A DNA stretch of 64,000 bases, from contig JAJEKV010000003.1 of the NCBI GenBank assembly GCA_021234155.1, forward strand, positions 11,284,413-11,348,412. The letters run 5' to 3'. This stretch comes from Isoetes taiwanensis (Eukaryota; Streptophyta; Lycopodiopsida; Isoetales; Isoetaceae). The translations under genes and the position numbers were made by a program. The notes under the pieces were generated by a model. It saw only the letters and a list, made by a program, of their open reading frames with translations. It did not search any database and was not told where the DNA came from. Below, piece after piece: positions 21,729 to 32,099 of the stretch. The number at the start of each line of letters is the position of its first letter. Position 1 is the stretch's first letter.

Positions 21729-24700
21729 ATGAAGATTGTTTCGTGGAACCTTTGGGGAATCAAGGGACCTCTAAAGAGGGCTAGAGTGCTAGCTGCAATG
21801 AGATCAATGAATGCAGATATCCTACTTGTACAAGAGCACAGGCTTCCAGATTTTGAGGCTAGTTCCTTAGGTGCTTGGGTAGGTAACCAGTACTCCTCTT
21901 TTACTTGTGCTGCTAGAGGCACCAAAGGGGGTACGGGAACTCTATGGAAGGGCTTAACTAGTAAATTGCAACGGGGACAGATGGTAGGTGGCAGGCTGTG
22001 CAATTTGATACAGATGGGACCCAATGGGGAGTGATTAATATATATGCAACAAATAAACCTGCAGAAAGAGCCATCCTATGGAAGGAAATTAAGGATTGGG
22101 TGATCAGTCAGTTAGTGGCTAATTGGATATTGGGTGGTGACCTTAATATGACAGATATTTGGGATCAGAAAATTGGCCTGTACAGGAACCTACTAGGTGA
22201 GGAAAGACTAGCATGGGACTCTCTCCTTAACAATTGTGGTTTTGTTCTTATCCCACCGTCGAATACTCCCTACTCATGGTCTAACAAACAAAAAGGAATG
22301 GACAGAGTTTATTGCCTACTAGACAGATTTTATGTGGCTAACAGTTCAGCCCCCTTCATGGATCGGTGTCATGTAGAAGGGGACCTCGCCTTTTCTCAGT
22401 CAGATCATGTCCCACAGAAACTTGTATTTGAAGATCTTCCCTCGGCCAGACGAAGAGGTAATGTCCCCTTTAAATTTAATACAGGGATACTAGGGAAGGA
22501 TCTCTTTTGTACACCATTTAGGGAATATCTTCTAACCCAGTCGAGGGATGAGGGACTTCCTAGTATGAAGGCCTGGATCAGGACGAATGCCGATATGAAA
22601 GGTTGGATAAAAAATTGGGGTAAGCTGCGAGCTACCAAAGCTAGGGCAATCAAGGTTGACCTTTATAACCAAATTCGGCAAGTTAAACAAGCTTTGATTC
22701 TAAACCCCTTTAATACTGTCGATCAGACACTTGAGGAAGAGCTAGAGATTAGAATTAAAGCGATAGAAGAGGAAGAGGCCCGAGGAGCTGCAATTAGATC
22801 AAAGACAAAATGGTATGCAGAGGTTGACCACGAAAGCTCTAGGTGCTTTTTTAGACTGCCAGGAGCAAGGTTGGCTGAGAACAGTATCACTTCGGTTACA
22901 AATGATCAGAATAAAGTTCTTAGGGAGGAGGTAGAAATCAAATCCTTCTTCAGAGATAGTTACGAGGGGTTGTTCAAAGAGGACCCTCTCCCAAATGACT
23001 ACTATAACACATGCTCCGAGTGGCTCCCCCTCCTGCTCCCCCTCCTGAGACAAGGCCAGCTCGTGACAGAAAGAGAAAATGTGCTTCTACTTCAAGAGCC
23101 TCAAGAGGTAGAAATCTACAAGACTCTGTGTTCCTTAGCTTCTAGCAAGTCTCCAGGACCGGATGGGTTCCCGCCTGAGTTCTATATAGAATTTTGGGAT
23201 ATACTTGGGCCATTCTTTACTGCAGCAGTTAAGGGTGCGTGGGCAGCTAAATATCTTCACCCAGCCCTAGCAACTGGCTTTATCTCGCTGGTCCCAAAAG
23301 TTAATAAGCCCCAGGTGCTAAGTGAATGGAGACCAATAGCGCTAACCAATGTGCTGTACAAAGTAATCATGAAGGTCATTGCCAATCGTATGAAACCAAT
23401 CTTAACCCGTCTGATTGGACGTGAACAATCAGCTTTTCTCCTAGGTAGGTACATTTTAGATAACTATCTGGCAGCCAGAGAGGGGCTCCATTGGTGCAAA
23501 TTATCCCGTCAGAATTGTGTGATGTTGAAGCTAGACTTTCGTAGAGCCTATGACTCTCTCAGGTGGAGTGGGCTAAGGCAGGTGATGGCTCACATGGGCT
23601 TTGAGGTTAAATTTATAGAGCTAGTTATGGGGTTGAACAAGATGGCATCAGCAACTGTCCTGGTAAATGGGCAACCGTCTGGTCTCTTTGAGCTCAGAAA
23701 GGGGGTCAGACAAGGGTGCCCCCTTGCTCCTTAACTTTTTCTAATCATGGCAAATCTTCTAACTTGTATGGTGAAGAGTCTGATGACCAGGGGATTGCTA
23801 AATGGATTACTCCTTCCAGGCATCAATCAGGAATTAGCTATTATGCAATATGCCGATGATACCTTCCTTTACCTAAGGTACGATGATGGGAGTTTTCATG
23901 CCTTTCAACAAGTGTTGAAGTCCTTTTACTCTTATCTCTGGGGTTGGGCTGAATCAAGCTAAGTGTGAGATCGTATGGCCTTTTGAAGAAGACATTGATA
24001 CAAGGGTTAGGGCATGGAACTACCATATAGTGACAGCTATGGAGACTACTAAGCTTTTGGGTATGCCACTCAACCTTGGAGAAAATTTGAAAGGTCTCTG
24101 GTCACCGATCATAGAAAGAATTCAGAAAAAGGTTAATCTATGGTCCTGTAAGTCCTTGTCCACTATGGGGAGAGTGACAGTAGCCAATGCAATCCTCAAC
24201 GCTACCCATGTCTATTATTCTTCAGCGATTGTGGCACAAAAGTATATATATGACCAATTACTAGTAGTTATTCACAAATTCATATGGGGAGGGAAGATAG
24301 CTGGGGTTGCGTGGTCTGAAATGTGCCGTGACAGGAAGGATGGGGGATTGGGATGTAAAGACCCAATGGTCCAAGGGAAGGTTCTAGCAGCAAAATTTGT
24401 ATGGAGGGCTATTCAAGAGGAAGCATCTCCGGCTATTGCCTTTGTGAGCTATTGGCTGAAACAGGGGAAGATAAAGGGGAAATCTTCAACCCCTAGAGAT
24501 GAGGTTGGTTCCTATTTCTATAAATTTTCAATGGGTCGAGGTACCTCCCCAGTAATGAGGAAAATATTAGAAGCTTGGCAGGATGTGCAGGATCTCTTCT
24601 GCTTAGCAGATGCTCAGTGGGAGGCGGGGGGGCTAAGCATATTTTGGAACACTAGGATTTGGATGAGGGATATGCTTCCCCTTGCACTTATACACCCTCG

Positions 24701-25541
24701 TGTTTTCGTTAAATGGAGGGCCGCTGGAATCTGCAAGGTAGGGCAGTTGTGGGAAAATGACAGATGGATCACGTGGACAAGATTTAAAGCTTTAGTCCCA
24801 GGTGTAGGTGAAGGGGATAGGAAGATCTTTAGGAAGATTATGGTGAATATAAATATGCTTTCGGGTGTTGTGGGGGGAAACGATAGATGGCTATGTGATA
24901 ATGGAGCAGAGTATAAAGTCAGGAAGTTGTATGGATTGCTAATGCCACAGTCCCCTTTAAAGGCTGCAGAGAGGCTGGGATTAGACCAAACAGAAACCAA
25001 GGACCTCTTGGCCAAGTCTTGGTCCTCTTTGTGCTCTAAAAAGATACAATTCTTCCTACCGGATCGGGTCTACAAAGAAGGAGTTTACACTATGACATGG
25101 CTGATGAATAAGGGAGTGGTTCAACATGATATTTGCCCTCTCGGATGTGGAGCTTCAGAGACAATGGATCACCTCTTCTTTTGTCCAATCATAGGAGACT
25201 TCTGGAGATGGGTCTGTCCAATTATTGGGCTTCAATTGTGTCAGCTGTCATGGCCGGCCATTCTAGCCAGCATAGGTGCAGACATTATTCAACTCACGTT
25301 AACCAATATATCACTGTGGTGCATTTGGAAGCATCGATGTGGTGTAGCTCTTGGTGGATTGTCTCCTTCGGTAGTAAGGATTAAGAGTACTTTCAATGGA
25401 GAGGTTGCCCTCATGGCCCTGGCCCATCATCGAAAGTTTGGTCGTAATTACAACAAGAACAAGGATAGAATTGGCAATCTCAGGGGATTTTACTCTTTCT
25501 TTAAGTGCCATTGGGAGTTGGACTTAAACAGTGTGCAGTAG
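21729..25541 (+). pseudogene. LINE ORF2: endonuclease and reverse transcriptase, broken
   Basis: Endonuclease: MKIVSWNLWGIKGP at the start (Asn), LLVQEHRLP (Glu), ILGGDLNMTD (Asp/Asn) and SQSDHVP (Ser-Asp-His), all catalytic landmarks of the EEP fold. RT: SKSPGPDGFPPEFY, EWRPIALTNVLYK, LDFRRAYDSLRW (motif A), GVRQGCPLAP, and MQYADDTFLYL (motif C). A C-terminal Cys/His segment follows near 25130 (CPLGCGASETMDHLFFC). Breaks: a frameshift near 22000, an in-frame TAA at 23732-23734 just after GCPLAP, and a frameshift near 23935 after motif C. The endonuclease nicks the target and RT copies the RNA from the nick. All active-site residues visible to me are present, so inactivation appears recent. 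The C-terminal frame is open to 25541. Confidence 0.92.
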
Positions 25542-25845
25542 AGGCTGACGGCTGGCCTGTCATCTGTGTGTTTGTGGGAGATTCTTCGTCTTTAGACAGG
25601 CTTGCTCCTAAGGTCTTGTTGCTTGGAACTGGCTACTTGCTCCATATAGTATGTACGCCTGGATGAAGACGACCAATCCTCTAGTAATCCAGGGCTAGGG
25701 AAGACTGGAGTGACAGCTTCCGTAGTACAAGCCTTGACTCTTATGAGTAATGCCCGCTTGGTGACAATTCTTTCTATCAATCCCATGTGGGGATATCATG
25801 TGTAAATTATCATATATTAATATATTAGTGCATACTCTTACCCTC
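25542..25845 (+). other. LINE 3' untranslated region
   Basis: From the ORF2 stop to the A run. It contains no open frame of note. It is copied with the element because it lies inside the target-site duplications. Confidence 0.75.
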
Positions 25846-25871
25846 AAAAAAAAAAAAAAAGAATTGACTTT

Positions 25872-28033
25872 TATAGAAATGAAATCAACCCAATGTTGGT
25901 ATACTGTGCGCAAGATTATTTATCAGTCTAGCCCCTTTGGAAATGTAAAATTATAGCTCGCTACAAAAGGATCTCGTAAGCTAAAAATAGAAATGAAAAG
26001 ATGGGCAAAGATATAACAATTAGACCGCTTATGTACTTTCTATACTACAGAGATGGTGGAAGTCGAGGAGTGTTTCTTACTCATACGCAGACATAAGAGG
26101 GAAATATAAAATAAACTTCATGAATATACATTCTTTGTTTCATGCTGATAATATAAAATTGGACGCTTATTTCAAGGATGTAGACGTAGATCTTTACTTC
26201 ATAAAATGATGTGAATGTTGTAATTTGCCGTTCTATGACCTTGTTGGGTCTTAAAGGGCGTGATCTAATAAATTGATTGATTTGATTGATAATGCACCTT
26301 GAGGCTTCATTTTTTATGGTCCTTCTTGTTTTGTATTCTCTTGAGATTGACAGGCTATGCTTTTCATATTCTAATGGATTGATATTTTTAAACGTCTATG
26401 TCTCTTAAGCGCATTTGTTGTCCTCTTCTAATCATAGAATTGAATATTTTATAGCATTTTGTACAATTCACATCGCATTGGAATATCATGCATAGGCATC
26501 TTTATCCTATGTACTCGTCGTCCGATGTTATCTTAGTTCTAGACTTTTTGTTCCTATAGATTGTGTCCGCTGATAGTCTCATGTCCACTTTGTTGTTTTC
26601 ATATTTTGTTGATTTTGTCTGTTGTTTCTCTTTACTTTATACCTTGATTTGTCCCATTATTCCAATGTTCCTTACTTCCCTTCCATTTCCTATTCTATTC
26701 TATTCTATTCTATTCTTTGACCTATTGTGTCTATTTAATTTATGTCGTCTCCTTACTCCTTTTTCACCCCATTGGTTTCTTCTATCTTTCTTCCATTTAC
26801 TCTGATTATTTTTATGCTCCTCTAGTATTGCTTAGCCATCTATTCTGCTTTGTTGGTTCTTTCTAGTCTCAATCATCTATTTTGTTTTCATTGCCCCTGT
26901 GGTCGACTTCATTTTGGTTGCTTTGTTTTTCTTTATCCCTTGGATTCTTTGCTCATTGTCTCTCTTACTCAATTTCCTTCATTTGTTCTACATATTCTAG
27001 TCGTTCTGCTTTGCACATTCTATTTCTTTTGTGTCATTAACCTCTGGAGTCTTCCTATTTCTTTTTGCTTCATTGGTTTAGTCACACTATTAACCTTATA
27101 TTTTGCTTGCCTCATTCTATTTTTCTCCTAACAAGTACTTCTTCAGTCCTTCGGTCATGTTTCCTCCATTTGCACCATGGTTCTAGTAGTTCCATACAGC
27201 CTTTATAGTCTCAGTTGTTCCTCGAACCGGACTATTCTACGATGGATCCCCTTTTTTGGTCCCCTTTTTCCTTAATCGTCTTTGTTTGCTCCATTCATTT
27301 ATTTGTTCCTCTTTTGCACCAGCTCCTTATTCATTCTTTCTTTTTAGCCGTTCAATAACATCTTTTATCGTTTTAGTTCTCCCGTTCCTTATTTATCCGT
27401 CTACTTCATTTGTTCAACTCTCCTCCTAATTTCCCTTGGTTGTCTTTGCCATGTTGGTGTTCATATATCATGTTTTTGCCCTTGTATAGGTTATCCCGGT
27501 TACTCCATCAGTCTTGCTTCGCCATTTCTTCTTTGTTTGTCCCTTTGCTTGATCTATTTTGGTCATCTTGTTTTTTCCATTTCTTTTATCGTTTCTTTTT
27601 TTGCCATATTTTTCCTTGTCATCCAAGTTTGCTCCATTAATGTGAGGTAGATTCCTCATCTATTAGCCATTTGGTGGTATCATAGGATCCATCCATGCCA
27701 CAATTCTATTACGATAGCAATAGAATCGGCATTCCTTGGATGAGGAAGCCCTTCCTCGCATCTCCTATTTATACCATCCTTTCTCATTTCTAGTCATCAG
27801 CATTCTCTTGAGCTCTTTTGTATCAGTATTCATCTCTTTCTCTCAAGATGATATTCATGCTAGGTTTGAAGCCAACAAAAGAAGAATGGACCTATATATT
27901 GGCAGCTTCATGCGTAATTTTTTCTTACCTTCTAGGCCATAATTAGGAGGAAAATGTTCATTGCCCCATCAACCTCATCTCCTTCACTTTTGTCATATGG
28001 CCAATCGATTTTCGTGGGCGTTAAAAATGCTAC
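25872..28033. other. gene-less DNA, strongly T/C-biased from about 26530 to 27650
   Basis: No domain-bearing ORF. From about 26530 to 27650 the plus strand is unusually pyrimidine-rich with short recurring TTCC/TTTG/CCATT words, giving open frames rich in Leu, Phe and Ser that are compositional artefacts. A (TATTC)5 microsatellite lies at 26691-26715. Confidence 0.6.
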
Positions 28034-28190
28034 CTTGTCTTGTCTTGTCTTGTCTTGTCTTGTCTTGTCTTGTCTTGTCTTGTCTTGTCTTGTCTTGTCT
28101 TCTCTTATATTATCTTACCTTATCTCATCTCATCTCATTGCATCTCATCTCATCTCATCTCATCTCATCTTAGCTTATCTTATCTTATTT
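28034..28190. repeat. pentanucleotide array (CTTGT)n grading into (CTCAT)n
   Basis: About 13 perfect CTTGT units (28034-28099) are followed by CTTAT-type units and then by several CTCAT/ATCTC units to about 28190. The drift along the array shows successive expansion of point variants. Confidence 0.95.
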
Positions 28191-28439
28191 TCAACCATTA
28201 GGTCGTCTTTTAAATTGATTCAGATATATTGCTCAATATTTAGTCGTAATTCACTTTTGTCTGCCTCAAACAATTATCACCTGCAACAAACATATATTAA
28301 TGGATAAGAATTCTAGTAATCAAAACTAACATTTTTTTCTCTTGCCAATTTTGAAGTTAAATTTTAATGATAACCCTAACTTAGCTGGATTTATCAAGGC
28401 AAAAAAAATTGTATGGCAAAATATTCTATTTTGATGCCA

Positions 28440-29102
28440 CTACAAAAGTTCTCCTTCTATAGTTTGTGTACGAATATACAAAAAAAAATGCAATGCTTGT
28501 TGAGTTATTTACCTCTCTTGGTGATTTTGAGTACATGTCACATACAATATATATGAAATATAAAACTCATATCATACATGAAAATGTAAAATTTATATTA
28601 CATGTCAATAATAATATAGTATATGACATACAAGACTTATGGCATATATATGCTATATTATGCCACACATTATAAGATATGTCACATATGACATCCCAAA
28701 GCTCGAGAATCACCGGAGTGAAGCACAAGATCTAGTTTCTCTCTCTCACATAGATGGCACATATAGGATATATGTGCTATGTCATACTCATAAGATATGT
28801 CGCATATGGCATATGCCACATTTCATATGCCATATTTTATCATATTCTATACATCATGTATGTGACACAACGATATAGGCTATGACATACAATATTATAT
28901 ACATGGCGTATATATTATATGTCTTATGCCTAGGTCATAAGATATGGCACATATAACATATGTCATATTTTATGACATATAGTATACATAACATATGAGT
29001 ATTATATACATGGCATATATAATATATTTGTTATGCCTAAGCCATAAGAAGGCTATGACATACAATATTATATACATGGCGTATATAAGCACAATTTCAT
29101 TA
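28440..29102. repeat. AT-rich dispersed repeat field
   Basis: Words such as ATGACATACAA, TATATACATGGCGTATAT and GCCTAGGTCATAAGATATGG recur here, and a related copy reappears at 32050-32115. There is no coding content. The two outer copies frame the island at 29100-32060. Confidence 0.75.
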
Positions 29103-29129
29103 TATATGGACTTTCCCTAAGTCCATATA
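29103..29129. repeat. perfect 11-bp hairpin at the island's left edge
   Basis: TATATGGACTT (29103-29113) pairs with AAGTCCATATA (29119-29129) around a 5-nt loop. It sits where the AT-rich repeat field ends and lower-AT, coding-like DNA begins. Confidence 0.85.
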
Positions 29130-29344
29130 CCCCCGAAATGAATGCGAATTTTTAGAATATTGCGGTTTTTTTTATTAGAATGATGCAAAATTTCGGGAAT
29201 CGTGCAGGTAGGTGAGATGGCAGGCGTTGTGTCTATTAAGGCAAGGAAGAGACATCCAAGTCGGTGTCGCGGAAAAGTGCCTTCATCATAGGAGGGGTTT
29301 TTGCAAATCTATGCAGCCTAGATTCATATCCGGGCACTCAAAAT

Positions 29345-29845
29345 GGTTGAAACGAGGCGCAGATATGGATTCACAATGACCGAAATGTAGTCCCATATTA
29401 GTGAGCCAATCTTAGCCCATGCGAATCAGTTGCAGGTTGAGGTGCAAAACGAGATAAACCAGAATGGAATAGAAGAAATCAGTGCCCAAGTCACGAAGCT
29501 CCTCCATGGGGAAGGGTTGGCATGGGTAAACGATGAGGAAGATCACCTCAGTAGGGTGGAGCTGGAGGCCTGCCTCATATCATTGAAACGCCATATTTAC
29601 AGGAAAGAGGCACTGAAGAGGCTGCTGAAAATGGGAGGATGTTCGGCTGCACAACACGTTCAGACTGTTATTTAAGAAGCTTTATAAGAAGGAAAAAAGG
29701 CAGCGTGAAGCTTTGGTAACGAAGCTCATCGTCAACACTCCTCACTCGATCTAAGAATTGGATGACTGGCTGGATCTGTATAGCCGAAGTTACATTGATG
29801 AGTTCGATCTGGGGGATCTTATTTAGGTAGAACTGGGCATTGACT
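29345..29845 (+). pseudogene. unidentified helical protein gene, decayed
   Basis: A coding-like frame (RALKMVETRRRYGFTMTEM, then ILAHANQLQVEVQNEINQNG, EEDHLSRVELEACLISLKRH, then LHNTFRLLFKKLYKKEKRQR and ELDDWLDLYSRSYIDEFDLG) is interrupted by TAG near 29387, a frameshift near 29640, TAA near 29752 and TAG near 29824. Composition (Glu, Leu, Lys, Arg) suggests an alpha-helical protein. Three of the stops are one C-to-T change away from Gln codons. I do not recognise the family. Confidence 0.4.
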
Positions 29846-30034
29846 GAAACCTCGCTCTCTAATATTATCTATTATCTATTCTGTTTGTGTTGAACTAACT
29901 ATGTCGAGGCATGATGTTTTCTTGGTTTTATCATTGACATCTATGAACTCCATTTCTATATGAATAGAACGGTTTCTGTCTATTTTCATAAGGGAGCATA
30001 ACCTACAATTTCAGGATGTCAATTTCTTGTGTTG

Positions 30035-30122
30035 AAATTGGGCGCCCGCCCACTTTGCCCTGGAATGGTCTGAACAAAGTTCCCTGGAGGCCTCCCGAGG
30101 AAATTGAGCGCCCGCTCAATTT
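30035..30122. repeat. two copies of a 22-bp GC-centred palindrome
   Basis: The motif has half-sites AAATTGGGCG and CGCCCAATTT around a short centre. Copies are at 30035-30056 and 30101-30122 (the second is a nearly perfect palindrome with GAGCG/CGCTC arms). They stand to the left of the divergent gene pair; eight more stand to its right. Confidence 0.85.
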
Positions 30123-30270
30123 CCTTGGAGTTGCAGGCAAATGGAAATTGAGACTGTCACAAATTTAATTTATTCAACATAAAACGCTAGATCAGGTACA
30201 ACACTATAAGATCACGTATGAATGCTGCATAATATAGTTATATCATATAAAATCTTATGACATACATGAT

Positions 30271-30537
30271 TTATAGATTATAGGCATTGATGATTGTATC
30301 AATCTCATAAGCGTCGCGCTCTGGAACCCAAACTATATTGATAACAATAGGGTACTCGCCGGGGGAATCTCTCTCTCGACCTTCTGCTATACCAGTCAGC
30401 CAGGGATCAAGGGTGATCCCTTTTAGCATGCATGCATGAAGATCTTTGAAGCTCATAGAGCAAGTAATGGTGTCGAGATGTTCAGGAGGAGGTGGCAATT
30501 GCGACCTCTGAAGAACTCTAGCAGGACGTCGAGACAT
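30271..30537 (-). CDS. small protein, paralogue of the divergent neighbour (88 aa)
   Basis: From ATG at 30537, preferred over the one at 30585 because similarity with the partner gene starts only after it. Basic, Pro-containing N-terminus (MSRRPARVLQRSQLPPPP), then the shared core: ITC-x-M-x3-D-x3-C-x3-GI-x-L-x2-WLT-x2-A, a variable 8-11 residue loop with Pro, then a hydrophobic strand ending in Trp-x2-Glu and Ile-x2-Ile. Both Cys, the Trp and WLT are shared with the plus-strand partner at 30745-30984. No signal peptide or membrane span. I do not recognise the family. The gene is intact and a 207-bp intergenic region separates the two starts. The preserved similarity after divergence suggests selection on the protein. 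Confidence 0.55.
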   Translation of the reverse strand: MSRRPARVLQRSQLPPPPEHLDTITCSMSFKDLHACMLKGITLDPWLTGIAEGRERDSPGEYPIVINIVWVPERDAYEIDTIINAYNL

Positions 30538-30744
30538 AGCAAATGAATGTCTTATGCCCTCGAATGTAGCTATACTTATAGCCATAAAATTATTGAGTCC
30601 ACTGTAGCAACATTATTGGGTATATACGAGTCTCATACGTAGTATATATATCCAATAATTTCTATGTATATACCATCAACAATTTTGGTGGTTATAAATA
30701 TACATCAAATTGCCGAGTCCATCAACTTTGGCCTCCGTGTAGCT
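30538..30744. promoter_or_regulatory. symmetrical divergent promoter region
   Basis: The interval contains inverted CCAAT boxes: ATTATTGG (30612-30619) pairs with CCAATAAT (30652-30659). Between them are TATA-like runs reading in both directions (GTATATAC, GTATATATAT). The arrangement would allow transcription both ways from one regulatory unit. Inference from motifs only. Confidence 0.4.
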
Positions 30745-30984
30745 ATGGCACATTCTGGTCCTGAACGTGATTCCATTACTTGCAAGATGAATCATGAGGA
30801 CTTCAGGCAGTGCCGCGAGCGAGGTATATCGCTTGAAGAGTGGCTGACCACTGTTGCTCTCAATCCTCACCATTATCCTGATCCTTTCGATGTTATCATC
30901 CATCTTATATGGAATAGAGAGCATCAAATGTTCATGATCGAAAGGATCTCTGGAGCGGCTGGTGACGATGATTCAGAAGAGTAA
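30745..30984 (+). CDS. small acidic-tailed protein, paralogue of the divergent neighbour (79-80 aa)
   Basis: From ATG at 30745 (MAHSGPERDSITCKMNHED), chosen because upstream codons from 30664 lie in the promoter-like AT-rich stretch and have no counterpart in the partner. The core matches the minus-strand gene at 30271-30537: ITC-x-M, Asp, Cys, GIS-L, WLT, VIIHLIW and Glu. It ends in an acidic tail (GAAGDDDSEE). Intact. Likely cytosolic or nuclear, since no targeting signal is visible. No family recognised. Confidence 0.55.
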   Translation: MAHSGPERDSITCKMNHEDFRQCRERGISLEEWLTTVALNPHHYPDPFDVIIHLIWNREHQMFMIERISGAAGDDDSEE

Positions 30985-31134
30985 TAGTAAAAGAGTAATA
31001 GTACTTGTCATCTTGTTGTAATCTGGTTGTGTTAGTATCCAACAAGTACACAGATGTTTTGTAATACATAGTTCTCTAATATATACTATTAATCCAACTC
31101 GTCTTCTATATTCCAAAATGAATGACTCCGGTTC

Positions 31135-31659
31135 AAATTGGGTGGCCGCCCAGTTTCCCTTCCTGGTCAAACAATTACCGTATCTCTTCCTAGGTGCTGA
31201 AATTGGGCGCCCGCCCAGTTTGCCTTGCAAAGGAAAGCTAGCCATACTTCAAAATGTTTATCTGATGCTCAAATTGGGTGCCCGCCCAATTACCCCAGGA
31301 GGTCAAGGAATACATTGAACTAAAGTCACGGCACCTACAAAGAACCAAATTCGGCCGCCTTCCGTTTGCCTTGCAAAGGAAAGCTAGCCATACTTCAAAA
31401 TGTTTATCTAAGGCTCAAATTGGGCGCCCGCCCAATTACCCCAGGAGGTCAAGGAATACATTGAACTAAAGCTGCTGGCCTACAGCAACCAAATTGGGCA
31501 CTCGCCCAGTTTGACTTACAAAGGAAAGCTAGCCATACTTCAAAATGTTTATCTGAGGCTCAAATTGGGCGCCTGCCCAATTACCCCAGGAGGTCAAGGA
31601 ATACATTGAATTAAAGCTGCTGGCACCTACAGCAACCAAATTGGGCGCCCCCCCAATTT
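31135..31659. repeat. array of eight 22-bp palindromes with two alternating spacers
   Basis: Palindromic motif (AAATTGGGCG...CGCCCAATTT) starts at 31135, 31200, 31271, 31347, 31417, 31491, 31562 and 31638. The spacing is 65-76 bp. From the second copy on, spacers alternate strictly between type A (contains CTTGCAAAGGAAAGCTAGCC and TTCAAAATGTTTATCT) and type B (contains CCCAGGAGGTCAAGGAATAC and CTACAGCAACC), giving a higher-order period of about 146 bp. It superficially resembles a CRISPR array, but spacers are repeated and the setting is eukaryotic. The palindromes vary mostly at their centre. Confidence 0.92.
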
Positions 31660-31689
31660 GCCTTGCAAAGGAAAGCCTTAAGTATATTT

Positions 31690-31760
31690 CAGATGAAGTA
31701 TGCACCTCTCCTGAATAAGCAACAAATGAAGTATGCACCTCTCCAAAATGCAAGAAAATC
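31690..31760. repeat. short direct repeat beside the palindrome array
   Basis: GAAGTATGCACCTCTCC occurs twice (about 31695 and 31729), and GCACCTCTCCTGAAT recurs at about 31852. Confidence 0.8.
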
Positions 31761-31838
31761 TGGATAAAAATTCTCATTGGTCAATAAAAATTAATTACAT
31801 TGTTTTCAAATCTGCCCATGAATGTAAGTACAGGTTTC

Positions 31839-32055
31839 TCATGTGTCTGGAGGCACCTCTCCTGAATGCTCCTGTCCAGGTTCTTCAGATATTACAAGAG
31901 GTTGTTGTGCTGCCTCCTTGATTCTTTCCATCTTGTCCACGAATTCTTCAGATCCCAGTTCCTCATTCACCTCATCCTCAGGCTGATGGTCTAATGTCTT
32001 AGGAACCTCTTCCTCTCCATCCTTCAACTCTTCTTTACACTCCCCTTCCTGAGTT
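31839..32055 (-). CDS. possible acidic coiled-coil ORF fragment
   Basis: The minus strand is open with a Glu/Asp-rich, heptad-like composition (EEEVPKTLDHQPEDEVNEEL, FVDKMERIKEAAQQ), ending with a stop at 31839-31841. The 5' end of the frame runs into the AT-rich repeat at 32050-32096, so the true start or exon border is unknown. It could be a terminal exon. No family recognised. Confidence 0.3.
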
Positions 32056-32099
32056 ATGCCTAGGTCATAGGATATGGCGCATATAACATATGTCACATT

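Larger units (their letters stand above)
20827..25858 (+). mobile_element. L1-type LINE with poly(A) tail and 13-bp TSD
   Basis: The direct repeat AAGAATTGACTTT at 20814-20826 and 25859-25871 brackets the element. The element ends in an uninterrupted A run (25846-25860). It encodes AP endonuclease and RT in one ORF2 and has a 3' UTR of about 300 bp. At the left edge, GGAATAAGTATGGAACAAGAA repeats the target sequence just upstream (GGGATAAGTATGGAACAAGAA at about 20799), so the 5' junction contains a near-copy of local DNA. At about 5.0 kb this is close to full length for a plant L1. Confidence 0.92.

Noticed and set aside
26563-27131. Hydrophobic Phe/Leu/Ser ORFs suggesting membrane proteins
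   Set aside because: The plus strand is T/C-biased, which forces such codons; no start context, domain or splice structure supports them.
27954-28307. ORF of repeated Leu/Ser/Cys residues
   Set aside because: It is a translation of the (CTTGT)n and (CTCAT)n microsatellite.
31135-31659. CRISPR array
   Set aside because: Repeats are palindromic and regularly spaced, but the spacers are two sequences repeated alternately, no cas genes are present and the setting is a plant nuclear genome.
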